The notes beneath the pieces are model-generated. The model saw nothing but the letters and a program-made list of their open reading frames with translations. It ran no database searches and had not been told where the DNA came from. Below are positions 6,829 to 14,359 of a stretch of 46,585 nt of DNA, in pieces. The number at the start of each line of letters is the position of its first letter. Position 1 is the stretch's first letter. The translations under genes were made by a program, and so were the position numbers. This DNA comes from a virus, in the IMG/VR virus record IMGVR_UViG_3300045933_000150, positions 1 to 46,585 of that record. One strand, written 5' to 3'.

Positions 6829-7607
6829 AAGACATGGAGCCGGCAGACGAGCTTAGGTTTTACCACGAGTGGAACAAGGAACTTCAGGAGAAGAACGAGA
6901 AACTCGCGGCCGTCGTCGAAGCTCTTGAAGACGCCATTGTGGTGTTGAAGCACCAGGCCGCCGACCCGCTCGCCCGCGCGCCGGCCGGGGCGGATCTCGA
7001 GGCGGAACTGCGCGACCAGGTGCAAGGGCTCCAGGACGCGCTCTACTCGATCAAGGACGAGCACCCGGAGGTTTACGGGACGATCTGCGAGCGCATCCCG
7101 CCGCCGAGCTACTGCAAACCTGACAAGAACACGGCGGCCGGCGCTTTACGAGAGCCTTCGCAAGAGGGTGGCGGTGAATCCACCGCAGGCGACCGGCCGC
7201 CGGTTGATGAGGCTTGCGACTGCGCGGAGTGCGCGCTGGCGTCTGAGCAGCAGGAATGGTTAGTGCAAAATGGCGTCGTCCAGCCGCAGCCCGCCGCGGC
7301 GGAGCCGGTGGCGTGGGCTATCCGGCTGACAACCGGGAAGCTTTTCGCCTGGCACTACGACACCGAAGAGAACGCGCGGGCGAATCTCCACGACGATGGA
7401 GATGTTGTCGTCCCGCTCTACGCCGCGCCCGCGGCGGGCGAGGGGAAGCTGCGGAAGGCGGAGGCGGCTATCCGCGTAGCCGCAAAAACTGTTTGTTGGT
7501 TCGACTGGACCGACAACGACAAGGACGCGGCTGCCTCAGTAGACGACTTGCGAAAGTCGCTGGCCGAATACGACGCGGTGCGCGCCGCGCTGGGAGCCGC
7601 GCCATGA
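6825..7607 (+). CDS. Phage accessory protein with coiled coil and VPLYAAP module, 260 aa
   Basis: ATG at 6825 after GGAGG. Residues 1-85 form a coiled coil (EWNKELQEKNEKLAAVVEAL). Residues about 130-150 hold a CDCAECALASEQ segment. Residues about 160-205 contain PVAWAIRLTTGKLFAW followed by VVPLYAAP, a module I know from many phage and prophage proteins where a PVAW start and a VPLY end enclose a small fold of unknown function. The C-terminal 55 residues are helical. The modular make-up suggests assembly by recombination among phage genes. Confidence 0.65.
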   Translation: MKDMEPADELRFYHEWNKELQEKNEKLAAVVEALEDAIVVLKHQAADPLARAPAGADLEAELRDQVQGLQDALYSIKDEHPEVYGTICERIPPPSYCKPDKNTAAGALREPSQEGGGESTAGDRPPVDEACDCAECALASEQQEWLVQNGVVQPQPAAAEPVAWAIRLTTGKLFAWHYDTEENARANLHDDGDVVVPLYAAPAAGEGKLRKAEAAIRVAAKTVCWFDWTDNDKDAAASVDDLRKSLAEYDAVRAALGAAP

Positions 7608-7843
7608 GCGAGCTGGGGAACTTGATTGAGGCGCTGGCCAAGAAACTCGAATTCGACCGCCACCTGCGAATCGGTGTGACCGCTGACGGCGATTACTTCG
7701 TGCAGTTCATTGAGCTGCTGCCGCCTGACGAGCCCGGGCTTGAGCCATGCCTGGAGAGGGTGCTGGCGTCGAGCGACGGGATGCTGTCCACGTGCCTGCA
7801 AAACGTGCTGAACAGCATAGAAGAAGAGTACACGTCGCCATGA
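7604..7843 (+). CDS. Hypothetical protein, 79 aa
   Basis: ATG at 7604 (ATGA overlap with the previous gene). Helix (LGNLIEALAKKLEF), then two strands (RIGVTADGDYFVQFIELLPP), then a C-terminal helix with two Cys. A compact alpha-beta-alpha protein is expected, probably cytoplasmic. Its stop overlaps the next start. No family is recognised. Confidence 0.55.
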   Translation: MSELGNLIEALAKKLEFDRHLRIGVTADGDYFVQFIELLPPDEPGLEPCLERVLASSDGMLSTCLQNVLNSIEEEYTSP

Positions 7844-8016
7844 GCACCGACCGGCAACTCGAAGCAATGGTGTGGGACGAGCTCTACAGAAAGCAAATCG
7901 TCGAGGTTCTGCGGGCCGCGCGCAAGCTCAGGCAGGCATACCTTGACGGCGACAAGTCGGCCGAGTTCTACGCGGCTGAGGAGGTGGTGCTCGCAATCGA
8001 AAGGCTGGACGCATGA
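7840..8016 (+). CDS. Hypothetical protein, 58 aa
   Basis: ATG at 7840 in the previous stop. It is all helical and charged: LYRKQIVEVLRAARKLRQAY then a DKSAEFYAAEEVVLAIERL helix. A two-helix hairpin is the likely fold. It shares the phrase EFYxAxE/D with the next protein ([10 protein letters not shown]), which suggests the two are related by duplication. Confidence 0.55.
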   Translation: MSTDRQLEAMVWDELYRKQIVEVLRAARKLRQAYLDGDKSAEFYAAEEVVLAIERLDA

Positions 8017-8345
8017 ACCCGGACGAGGAAACGATCAGGCTGTGGCTCGACGACATGGAGGATCCTATCGAAGAGGCCATGTCCTGCCGACAATGGCAGC
8101 GAGACGAGAACATTGCCGGAGAGTTTTACGGCGCCCGCGACGCGATACGTGCTCGGGTCGAGGCCCTTGCCGGCATCGCCCAGCCGGCCGGCGCGCTGCG
8201 CCAGGCGCGCGAGGCGCTGGAGGCTGTGGTTGCTTACTTCGCCTCCTATCCGTTTCCGACAGGGGCCGTGATTGTTGACCAGTGCCGCGCCGCCCTGGCC
8301 GCCCTGGGCGCGGATCGGCCGCGGGAACGAAAGGAAACGCAATGA
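8013..8345 (+). CDS. Hypothetical protein, 110 aa
   Basis: ATG at 8013 (ATGA). The protein is acidic and helical; [20 protein letters not shown] resembles part of the preceding 58-aa protein. The 3' end holds a 16-base sequence (8310-8325) repeated near the end of the next gene (8789-8804), so both proteins carry an ADRPR motif near their C termini. No domain is recognised. Confidence 0.6.
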   Translation: MNPDEETIRLWLDDMEDPIEEAMSCRQWQRDENIAGEFYGARDAIRARVEALAGIAQPAGALRQAREALEAVVAYFASYPFPTGAVIVDQCRAALAALGADRPRERKETQ

Positions 8346-8804
8346 AGTACCGTAAGAAACCCGTCGTTGTCGAGGCCGTTCAGTGGTTCCCCGGCTTCGC
8401 CATCGACGGCGTGAAGGAGATCGTGCCGGAGATCATCCTTTCGGCATCCGGGAAACACTTCTATCTGTCAGCGAGCTTTCCGGGGGGCTGTGGCCCCGGC
8501 CCGTTTCGCATGCCGGATGCGTGGCTGCCCGTAGAGGACGGAGAGATCCTACCCTTCACGTTCTGGGATCTGAAAGTCGGCGAGACGCGGCCTGCGAGCG
8601 CTGATGATCCGCTGACCAAGAAGTACCTGGAGTACGCGAAGCTTACAGAACTGCCGCAGCCCTACGGGCTCGTAGACACGCTGGAAGGACGAATGATTGT
8701 CTCGCCCGGTGACTGGATCATCACGGGCGTCAAGGGGGAAATCTACCCGTGCAAGCCGGACATCTTCGAGGCGACCTACGAGCCCGAAGCGGATCGGCCG
8801 CGGG
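8310..8804 (+). repeat. 16-base direct repeat at two consecutive gene ends
   Basis: GCGGATCGGCCGCGGG is found at 8310-8325 and at 8789-8804, near the 3' ends of two neighbouring genes, giving both proteins an ADRPR motif. It may be a recombination seam. Confidence 0.6.
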
Positions 8805-8842
8805 CGGGGGAGGACCAACCAAAGGAGGATCGCGATGTCTGA
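8342..8842 (+). CDS. Conserved phage protein of the [15 protein letters not shown] type, 166 aa
   Basis: ATG at 8342 (ATGA; GAAAGGAA upstream). It starts [15 protein letters not shown] and has [20 protein letters not shown], then DIFEATYEP near the end. Both blocks are hallmarks of a widespread phage and prophage family whose members begin with this basic strand and end with this Gly-Asp-Trp hairpin. A small beta-barrel-like fold is likely. The function of the family is not known to me. A Gly-rich insert ([11 protein letters not shown]) lies in the middle. Confidence 0.8.
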   Translation: MKYRKKPVVVEAVQWFPGFAIDGVKEIVPEIILSASGKHFYLSASFPGGCGPGPFRMPDAWLPVEDGEILPFTFWDLKVGETRPASADDPLTKKYLEYAKLTELPQPYGLVDTLEGRMIVSPGDWIITGVKGEIYPCKPDIFEATYEPEADRPRAGEDQPKEDRDV

Positions 8843-9095
8843 CTCGATCTGCTGTCCAGGCTGTGGCGGCGACGGGCGCTTCCTGAGCGAGTGCTGCAAC
8901 GGTTCGGGCGGCTGTAGCTGCCGCGGCGAGGTCGTTGATCTCGGCGCCTGCCGGGTCTGCCATGGGAGCGGGCGCGTAGTCGAGGGCGAGTACGATCGCG
9001 CCGCGAACCGGAACGTCATCGCGGGGCTCCACTTCCTCGGCTCTGGACCGAGCGGCATGCACGGTTTGTGGCCGAACAGGGGGTACCTCGTATGA
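8835..9095 (+). CDS. Cys-rich DnaJ-type zinc-finger protein, 86 aa
   Basis: ATG at 8835 after GGAGG. The sequence is arranged as [10 protein letters not shown], then [10 protein letters not shown], then CRVCHGSGR, i.e. CxxCxGxG-type knuckles like the zinc-binding domain of DnaJ. Two zinc ions could be bound by the 8-9 Cys. There is no J domain. It may bind unfolded protein or act as a protein-protein adaptor; this is inference from the fold only. The C-terminal 30 residues are Gly-rich. Confidence 0.7.
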   Translation: MSDSICCPGCGGDGRFLSECCNGSGGCSCRGEVVDLGACRVCHGSGRVVEGEYDRAANRNVIAGLHFLGSGPSGMHGLWPNRGYLV

Positions 9096-9292
9096 GCCCG
9101 GCTGACGCGCCGCTGGACGTGGCGAAACGTCCGAAGCGTCCGAAGTGTCCAGAATGCGGGATCCCGTTCTCCGACTGGTTTACTTGGACTGATAACGGCT
9201 GGTCCTACTGTTGGCCGTGCTACCGCAAGACGGGCCGAGTGATTATGGAGCCGGGCGCTCTTGTCGAGACGAGGAAGGAGAAGCATGGCTGA
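9092..9292 (+). CDS. Zinc-ribbon protein, 66 aa
   Basis: ATG at 9092 in the previous stop. CPECG (about residues 19-23) and CWPC (about 40-43) make a four-Cys zinc ribbon around a WFTWTDNGWSY hairpin. The N terminus (ADAPLDVAK) is nearly the same as that of the next protein (ADALDVAK), as if the 5' ends had been exchanged or duplicated. Function unknown. Confidence 0.6.
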   Translation: MSPADAPLDVAKRPKRPKCPECGIPFSDWFTWTDNGWSYCWPCYRKTGRVIMEPGALVETRKEKHG

Positions 9293-9677
9293 CGCGCTCG
9301 ACGTGGCGAAGCTGCGGGAATTGGCGAACGAGGCTTCAGCAAAACCGTGGAGTGATCGTGAACTGAAGCTGGCCCTGGCCGTGGAAGCGCTTGCCGACGA
9401 GGTTGAGCGGGTGCGCGCGGAACGCGACGGAATCATTGCGAACGGCGTGACGCTGAGCGTGCCGGAACGGAAGCGCCGGCTGACGCTGGTCGGGATCGAG
9501 CACGCCGGCTATCTGCGCGGGCACGCCGCAGCTTTGGCCGCCGCGCGGGCGGCGCTGGAGGAGTGGGCCAAGGCGCGCGAATTTAGCCATGACGACGACC
9601 CGTACACAGCGGCGCGCGAGTCCGTCACCGTGTTCGACCGGCTGGCCGAGCGCGGGCCGAAAGGAGGGACGACGTGA
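9285..9677 (+). CDS. Hypothetical protein, 130 aa, helical
   Basis: ATG at 9285 with AGGAGAAG upstream, overlapping the previous gene by 8 bases. It is predicted to be almost all helix: LREELANEAS-like start, EALADEVERVRAERDG coil, then AAALAAARAALEEWAK. It shares the ALDVAKLRELA-type N terminus with many phage early proteins that carry a similar helix-coil-helix plan. Function unknown. Confidence 0.6.
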   Translation: MADALDVAKLRELANEASAKPWSDRELKLALAVEALADEVERVRAERDGIIANGVTLSVPERKRRLTLVGIEHAGYLRGHAAALAAARAALEEWAKAREFSHDDDPYTAARESVTVFDRLAERGPKGGTT

Positions 9678-9946
9678 GGCTGAAGAAAAAGCCTGAATTG
9701 GTTGGAACGGCGGCGCTGCCGATTTACGAGCAGCACGGATTCCTATTTCGGCAGTCGCTTGGATCGGGAGAGTTTGAAGGGCAGCCGTTCCAATTCTCGC
9801 TCAACATCAATGGCGACGCTTTCTTTGTCGAGAGCGAGGGCCGTTACTTCTCGGTCAGCACTCGGGAAATCGTTGCTCAAGTCATGCAACAGGTTTTCTT
9901 CCCGAACGGCAAGCGCCGCCGGCAGCGCGCGAGGAGGATCAAGTGA
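9674..9946 (+). CDS. Hypothetical protein, 90 aa
   Basis: GTG at 9674 (GTGA overlap). After a basic start (RLKKKPEL) there are several beta strands: HGFLFRQ, FQFSLNINGDAFFVESEG, YFSVSTREI. A helix (VAQVMQQVFF) and a very basic tail (KRRRQRARRIK) follow. The tail would suit nucleic-acid binding. No family is recognised. Codon use is slightly less G+C-rich than in the neighbours. Confidence 0.6.
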   Translation: MRLKKKPELVGTAALPIYEQHGFLFRQSLGSGEFEGQPFQFSLNINGDAFFVESEGRYFSVSTREIVAQVMQQVFFPNGKRRRQRARRIK

Positions 9947-10419
9947 CCGACGACGAGCGCCTGGCGGAGATCGAACGGCGGGAGAAGGCGGCCACGCCGG
10001 GTGAGTGGAAGTTCAAGGTAGAGCCGGGCGGCGGCTGCGATGAAGGGCGGATTGTCTCTGTGCCGCTGCACGGACCGCCACCGAAGCCGGGCTGGCAAGA
10101 GACTGGCATAGTGTGCGATTTCGGCAGCAGCGAATCTTATGACCAATGCGCGGGCTCGCCGCCGGAACCTCCGGACTTGGATTTCATTCTCCACGCCCGC
10201 GCCGACGTGCCCTGGCTGGTCGCGCGGCTGAAGGCGGCACTGCCTGACTTGGCGAAGGCACACCGGGAGATCTACGCCTGGCAGACTGCGGTCGCCGAGC
10301 TCGCCGACAAGGACCCAATGCCGCGGGGCTATCAGATCGTGCGGCACTTGGGGGCGAGGGTTGCCGAGCTGGTTGATGACCCGGCCTTCGACGCCGACGG
10401 CGGCGGGGGGCGCGGGTGA
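9943..10419 (+). CDS. Conserved phage early protein, 158 aa (ATPGxW / DVPWL type)
   Basis: GTG at 9943. Two blocks place it in a common phage family: ATPGEWKFKVEP near residues 17-28, and DLDFILHARADVPWLVARL at about 75-93. In this family the second block (D-F-I-x-H-A-R-x-D-V-P-W-L) is the signature. The C-terminal part is helical and ends in a Gly-rich run. The family function is unknown to me; members occur in accessory regions of many temperate phages. Confidence 0.7.
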   Translation: MTDDERLAEIERREKAATPGEWKFKVEPGGGCDEGRIVSVPLHGPPPKPGWQETGIVCDFGSSESYDQCAGSPPEPPDLDFILHARADVPWLVARLKAALPDLAKAHREIYAWQTAVAELADKDPMPRGYQIVRHLGARVAELVDDPAFDADGGGGRG

Positions 10420-10724
10420 GCCGAGTAGGTCCGAGCCTCAAGCCGCCGCGGTGGCTGCCGCACGCTGAAAGGCGAAGCCGCGAACGATTCCCCGGAGTGG
10501 ATCTTGTGAAGCTCTTCTTCTCGGCACGGAGACCCACGAAGAAAGAACGAGCTTGGATCAAGGGCACCTGCCCTGGATCCGGCAAGTACATGAGCCGCAG
10601 CTTTGCCGGCCGGTACTTTCTCGTGGCGCGCGACGCGGTGTTTGTCATGCAACCGCCGGAGACGGTGGTGACGGTCTTAAGACTGCGTGCCGCGGCCGGC
10701 GCGGCGAAGGAGGGGAATGGCTGA
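10416..10724 (+). CDS. Hypothetical basic protein, 102 aa
   Basis: GTG at 10416. The N-terminal half is basic (HAERRSRERFPGVDL), then GKYMSRSFAGRYFLVARDAV and PPETVVTVLRL. The alternation of a helix with three strands ending in a TVxT-V-L-R strand resembles small RelE/BrnT-like folds and phage proteins of that shape. The match is too loose to call a toxin, and no antitoxin-like partner is adjacent. It overlaps the next gene by 8 bases. Confidence 0.55.
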   Translation: MSRVGPSLKPPRWLPHAERRSRERFPGVDLVKLFFSARRPTKKERAWIKGTCPGSGKYMSRSFAGRYFLVARDAVFVMQPPETVVTVLRLRAAAGAAKEGNG

Positions 10725-11088
10725 ACGAATCTACGAGTGCGGCTGCGGCCTCAACGACTTGGCCCGCGAGGAGTGGACACACTGCCCGCTCCACGGCGGG
10801 CCGTTCGTCTGCAAGAAGGGCAACGAGGGCAAGAGCCGCCAGCCACCATGGACCAACGAGGACTTGCGGCAGATGCTCCGGCGCGAGGTCGCCAGCCGGC
10901 GCCAGCTTCAGGCGCTTTGCCTGGAGGCGTCGCAGTGCATGTACGAGCTGGGCTTCAACGCTGGGACGAATGCGGAGGAGCTGCACTCGGTTCTGATCGC
11001 GGCGTCCGGGTACCACTCAACCGAGTGGAAGCCGTTCCGCGAGATGCGCAAGCCCGCGCCGCCGGCCGGGGAGGCGCATGCCGAGTAG
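10717..11088 (+). CDS. Hypothetical protein with N-terminal zinc site, 123 aa
   Basis: ATG at 10717 after AAGGAGGGG. CGCG, HCPLHGG and VCKKG near the start give a Cys/His cluster for one zinc. The remainder is helical (EVASRRQLQALCLEASQCMY). The overlap with the gene before and the 11-base overlap with the gene after indicate co-translation. Function unknown. Confidence 0.6.
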   Translation: MAERIYECGCGLNDLAREEWTHCPLHGGPFVCKKGNEGKSRQPPWTNEDLRQMLRREVASRRQLQALCLEASQCMYELGFNAGTNAEELHSVLIAASGYHSTEWKPFREMRKPAPPAGEAHAE

Positions 11089-11356
11089 CCCGCTACACAA
11101 GACCCTCGCCGAGCTCGCCGTCTTCGTCGCCCGCGCCGTCAACGAGAACGAGGCCGCCGCTGCGGCGCGTATCGCCGAGCGCTTGCGGAAACGCCTCCGC
11201 GGCGGCTACGGGACCCGCACCTGCGCCTACTGCGGGCTCACCTGGCGGCCGAAGTCGGAGAACCCGCGGCGCTGCGGGTGCTGTAACTCGAGGTACTGGC
11301 GGGGGCGGGCGGTGCCGCGCGCTGTGGAAGGGCCTACTGTTCCTTCGCCCGCTTGA
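11078..11356 (+). CDS. Zinc-ribbon protein, 92 aa, last gene of left operon
   Basis: ATG at 11078. An N-terminal helix (KTLAELAVFVARAVNENEAA) leads to CAYCG (about residues 54-58) and CGCCNSRYW (about 71-79), a classical ribbon. Its end overlaps the end of the convergent 893-aa gene by 23 bases. No terminator is visible between the two operons, so they may transcribe into each other. Role unknown. Confidence 0.6.
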   Translation: MPSSPLHKTLAELAVFVARAVNENEAAAAARIAERLRKRLRGGYGTRTCAYCGLTWRPKSENPRRCGCCNSRYWRGRAVPRAVEGPTVPSPA

Positions 11357-14015
11357 GCTGCCGCTCGACCGCGGTCAGGAGCTTCAGGAGTTCCGTCGCC
11401 CGTGGTGACTTGAGCCCCGCCTCGTCCTTCGGGGCGTAGGGCCTCTCGAAGATCCTGACTTCCCCGGTGCGCCTGAGGGGCTCGGCTTCTCGGCGAAGGT
11501 TCTCGGCCAGGGTGCGGAGCTTGTCGACCTCGTCCTGGCTCACCACCCGGACACCCGAGAGTAGCTGGAGCAGGTTCTGGAGGTTCCCGCGGCGCGGGTC
11601 GGTGTCGGCGACGATGTCGGAGACCTGGTTCGCGGTCCGCTGGAGCCGGGAGGTCGGGAGGTTCCGGAGGATGAAGAGCGCCAGTGGGTCCGCCTCGAAG
11701 CGCTTCTGCCCACTCGGGAGAGTCTTCTCCCTGAAGCCGATGGCCTCCCGGAGGCCGGGGATCTTCCCGAGGATCGGTTCCGCGCGGTCCATGTCGAGGA
11801 TGTCGCGGCCGGTGAAGAGGTCCTTCCCCAGCGCCGCCTCGGCCGGGGCTCGCCAGACCGGGGCCACCTGCTGCCCGATCCGCTTCAGGATCTCGGCCCC
11901 GCCGCCGAGGACGCCACCAGCGCCACCCGTGGGGTCGAACTTAGAGAGCTCCTCGAGCGGAGACCCGAAGCCGGTCAGGAACTGCTCTTCGCCCTGAGGA
12001 CCAGCCCAGATCGGGATGGCGGCCGTTCGCTTCACCTGCTCGGGGATCGGGCCTTCGGCCCCCGGGCCAGGGACGGTAGCACGGGTGAGGGCGGCCATCT
12101 TCCCCGGGTTCTCGAAGTACTCCGTCATGACCTTGGGGATGACCTTCCGGGTCCACGGATAAAAAAGGAAGATACGCTTCGCGAGGATCTTCTCGGCGCC
12201 CGTCAGGTCCGAGTAGTCGAAGAGGTTCTTCTTGACCGAGGCCGCCGCCTCGACATCCGAGAGCCCCTCGGCCTTCTTCGCGAGGAAGTGCCAGACCCTG
12301 GTGAAGTTCTCGGAGAAGGTGGCGTAGGCGCGCCCGGCCTTCCCGGCCTTCGGGAGCCGCCTTGCGAGGGCCGGGAGCTCCCCCTGGATGAAGCGGGCGC
12401 CGCTCCCCCGGAGGATCCCTAGGGCCTCGTAGAAGGCCAGGACCGAGGGGTTTTTGAGCGCCTGGACCGCGAGCCTGAACGCCGGCCCGATCGTCTTCAG
12501 CATGGCTCCCGTCGAGGTCCCAAGCCAGGAAAGCATGGTGTCTGACACCACGTTTCGGACGTGGTAGGCCGGGAAGGGCACCGTCAGGGCACCGCGGTAG
12601 AGGGCCAGGGTCTTGTCGAGGACCTGGGTAAGGCCCTGGATCGCTTCTGGGGACGTGATCCGATCCGCCATGCCCAGGAGCTCGTCCGCGATCTCGGGCG
12701 GGATCCCCTTCCCGGCGAAGCGCGTGGCAACCTCCGGTGTGAGCGCGGCCCGGCTCAGTAGCTCCTCAGCCGGGACCAGACCCTCCCGCATGGGCTCTCC
12801 GAACTTCTGGGCGGCGGCCTGGAAGAGCTTCGCCATGGCGACGGCCTTCTCGCCGGAGGCTACCCGGGCGCCGATCTGGACCGCGGGGTCCTCAACGAAC
12901 CACTTCTTTCCGGCACCCAGCCGTTCCTCGAAGAGCTTGTTGAGGTCCCCAGTGTACTCCTCCAGGAGCTCCGGGAGTCGCCTTTCCTGGAAGCCCTGCT
13001 TGGTCGAGTACTTACGCGCGAGGTAGCTCCGGACGGTGCGCTCGTTCTTCGGGTCACTGAGCCAGCGGATGGCATCCTTCGAGAGAACGGTCCGTGGGAT
13101 GTAGCTCTTCGTCTCAGCACTGAGGGCCTTGACCGGGATCCCTGCGGCCTGCTCGCGGGCGAGCTGCTTCGAGAGGATGTCCTGGGTCTTGAGAGTGAAG
13201 GGCGCCGCAGAACCCAGAGTCTCAGCCTCCCGGAAAAGCCTCGAAGCCGCCTCCTCCCTTGTGCCCCCCGCCACGGCCTCGTCGATGTCCTTCCCCAGGC
13301 TCTCCGCGATCTCCCGGCCGGCGATCTCACCCTCCCGGACCTCACGGCCCGCGAAACGCTCGGCCAGGGGCTCAAGGGCCTCCGACTTCCCGTAGCGCGG
13401 ATCGAAGAGCTTCCTGGCCCCGGTTCCGAAGCGCGATCCGGCCAGAGCCTGCCCGCCCCGCGCCAGGGCACCAATGACTGGGGCTCCACGGATGACCGGC
13501 TGGCCAGCGACCGAGAGCAGCGCCCTTTGTCCAGCCTCCACCTGTTCGCGAGCCGTTGGGGCGAGAGCCGTGGGTACCCCGAGGCGCTTCGCCTGGCTCT
13601 CGGTACGTGCAAGGCGCTCCGTGAGCTCGAGGACTTCATCAGCCAGGCCAGCACGCTTCGCGGCCTCCGTCTCGAGCCTGAGCGCGGCCTCGGCCGCCTC
13701 GAGAGCCCCCTTCGACTTCCCGGCCGCGGCTGCCGCCTTACCGCCCTTGGTCAAGGTGCCTATACCAGTTACGTAGGAAAGTGGGTCGGTGGCGACCTCG
13801 GTGGCGAAGCCGGCCACGTCGCCCAGGTCGAACCCCGGCCTGTTGGGCTCGAGGAGTCCGATCCGTTCGAGCACTCGGCGGCCGGAGGCTTCCTCCTCCC
13901 CGGTGATGGCCTCGCGGATCTTCCGGCCCGGGTAGTCAAGCGTTCGGGCGAGGCGACGGAGAAGGCCGGCTTCCTCGATTTCGCGGGTGAGTTGGTCATC
14001 TCTTCTGGTCGGCAC
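11334..14015 (-). CDS. Large putative internal virion or ejection protein, 893 aa
   Basis: GTG start; last gene of the late operon. Helical and Ala-rich throughout, with membrane-active-looking Gly/Ala segments (about residues 75-100 and 165-200). Residues 471-495 (ALTVPFPAYHVRNVVSDTML) and 598-627 (FDYSDLTGAEKILAKRIFLF, then YPWTRKVIP) match a pattern I know from very large phage proteins: an alpha-helical domain ending in FDYSDLTxxEK...FxFYxWTR. Such proteins are packaged in the head and ejected with DNA in short-tailed phages. No peptidoglycan hydrolase motif is evident in it. The position after the other internal proteins supports the call. Confidence 0.65.
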   Translation of the reverse strand: MPTRRDDQLTREIEEAGLLRRLARTLDYPGRKIREAITGEEEASGRRVLERIGLLEPNRPGFDLGDVAGFATEVATDPLSYVTGIGTLTKGGKAAAAAGKSKGALEAAEAALRLETEAAKRAGLADEVLELTERLARTESQAKRLGVPTALAPTAREQVEAGQRALLSVAGQPVIRGAPVIGALARGGQALAGSRFGTGARKLFDPRYGKSEALEPLAERFAGREVREGEIAGREIAESLGKDIDEAVAGGTREEAASRLFREAETLGSAAPFTLKTQDILSKQLAREQAAGIPVKALSAETKSYIPRTVLSKDAIRWLSDPKNERTVRSYLARKYSTKQGFQERRLPELLEEYTGDLNKLFEERLGAGKKWFVEDPAVQIGARVASGEKAVAMAKLFQAAAQKFGEPMREGLVPAEELLSRAALTPEVATRFAGKGIPPEIADELLGMADRITSPEAIQGLTQVLDKTLALYRGALTVPFPAYHVRNVVSDTMLSWLGTSTGAMLKTIGPAFRLAVQALKNPSVLAFYEALGILRGSGARFIQGELPALARRLPKAGKAGRAYATFSENFTRVWHFLAKKAEGLSDVEAAASVKKNLFDYSDLTGAEKILAKRIFLFYPWTRKVIPKVMTEYFENPGKMAALTRATVPGPGAEGPIPEQVKRTAAIPIWAGPQGEEQFLTGFGSPLEELSKFDPTGGAGGVLGGGAEILKRIGQQVAPVWRAPAEAALGKDLFTGRDILDMDRAEPILGKIPGLREAIGFREKTLPSGQKRFEADPLALFILRNLPTSRLQRTANQVSDIVADTDPRRGNLQNLLQLLSGVRVVSQDEVDKLRTLAENLRREAEPLRRTGEVRIFERPYAPKDEAGLKSPRATELLKLLTAVERQLKRAKEQ

Positions 14016-14017
14016 TC

Positions 14018-14047
14018 TTGACTTTCAGGACCGGTGGCCGGTAGAGG
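14018..14047 (+). promoter_or_regulatory. Weak promoter candidate for the isolated + strand gene
   Basis: TTGACT at 14018-14023 and TAGAGG 18 bases later match the -35 well and the -10 poorly (3 of 6). It is the only candidate upstream of the + strand gene at 14078. Confidence 0.25.
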
Positions 14048-14077
14048 TTGAGGATGGTGGTTGAAGAAAGGACCCAA

Positions 14078-14359
14078 ATGAAGGAGCAGAGACCTTGGAC
14101 CTGGGGAGACAACGTGGCGCTACTGTGCTGCGCGCTGATCCTGATGGCTGGATTCGCTGTCATGACCTGGAACGATCCACACATGGTTGACGCGCGCCAC
14201 AAGCTGTTCTCGCGGGAGACACGGCCAGACCAGACGCCAGTCTACATCCCGGAAGATCGGCTTCTCCGTGAAGTGCGCGCCACCCGTGCGGCAGCAGAAG
14301 AAGCCGCCTGGCGCTCCACGATGGCCGAGTGGGAATCATCGCGCAGGAGAAATCCCTAA
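14078..14359 (+). CDS. Isolated + strand membrane protein in the late operon, 93 aa (moron candidate)
   Basis: ATG at 14078 with GAAAGGA at 14066-14072; ATGs at 14054 and further upstream are in frame but lack ribosome sites. Residues 9-28 (WGDNVALLCCALILMAGFAV) form one membrane span, then a Trp/Asp/His-rich linker and a C-terminal charged helix (REVRATRAAAEEAAW). It opposes the direction of the 27-kb late operon and sits in a 320-base gap between two virion genes, overlapping one by 24 bases. This is the usual setting of a moron gene expressed in the lysogen. It could instead be a spanin-like envelope protein. Function unknown. Confidence 0.55.
   Translation: MKEQRPWTWGDNVALLCCALILMAGFAVMTWNDPHMVDARHKLFSRETRPDQTPVYIPEDRLLREVRATRAAAEEAAWRSTMAEWESSRRRNP

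Noticed and set aside
10416-10724. RelE/BrnT-type toxin
   Set aside because: Only a loose fold-order resemblance, no catalytic residues identified and no antitoxin gene beside it.
11900-13800. + strand frames inside the 893-aa gene
   Set aside because: They are mirror frames of a long coding gene in G+C-rich DNA, Ser/Arg/Pro-rich, without ribosome sites.
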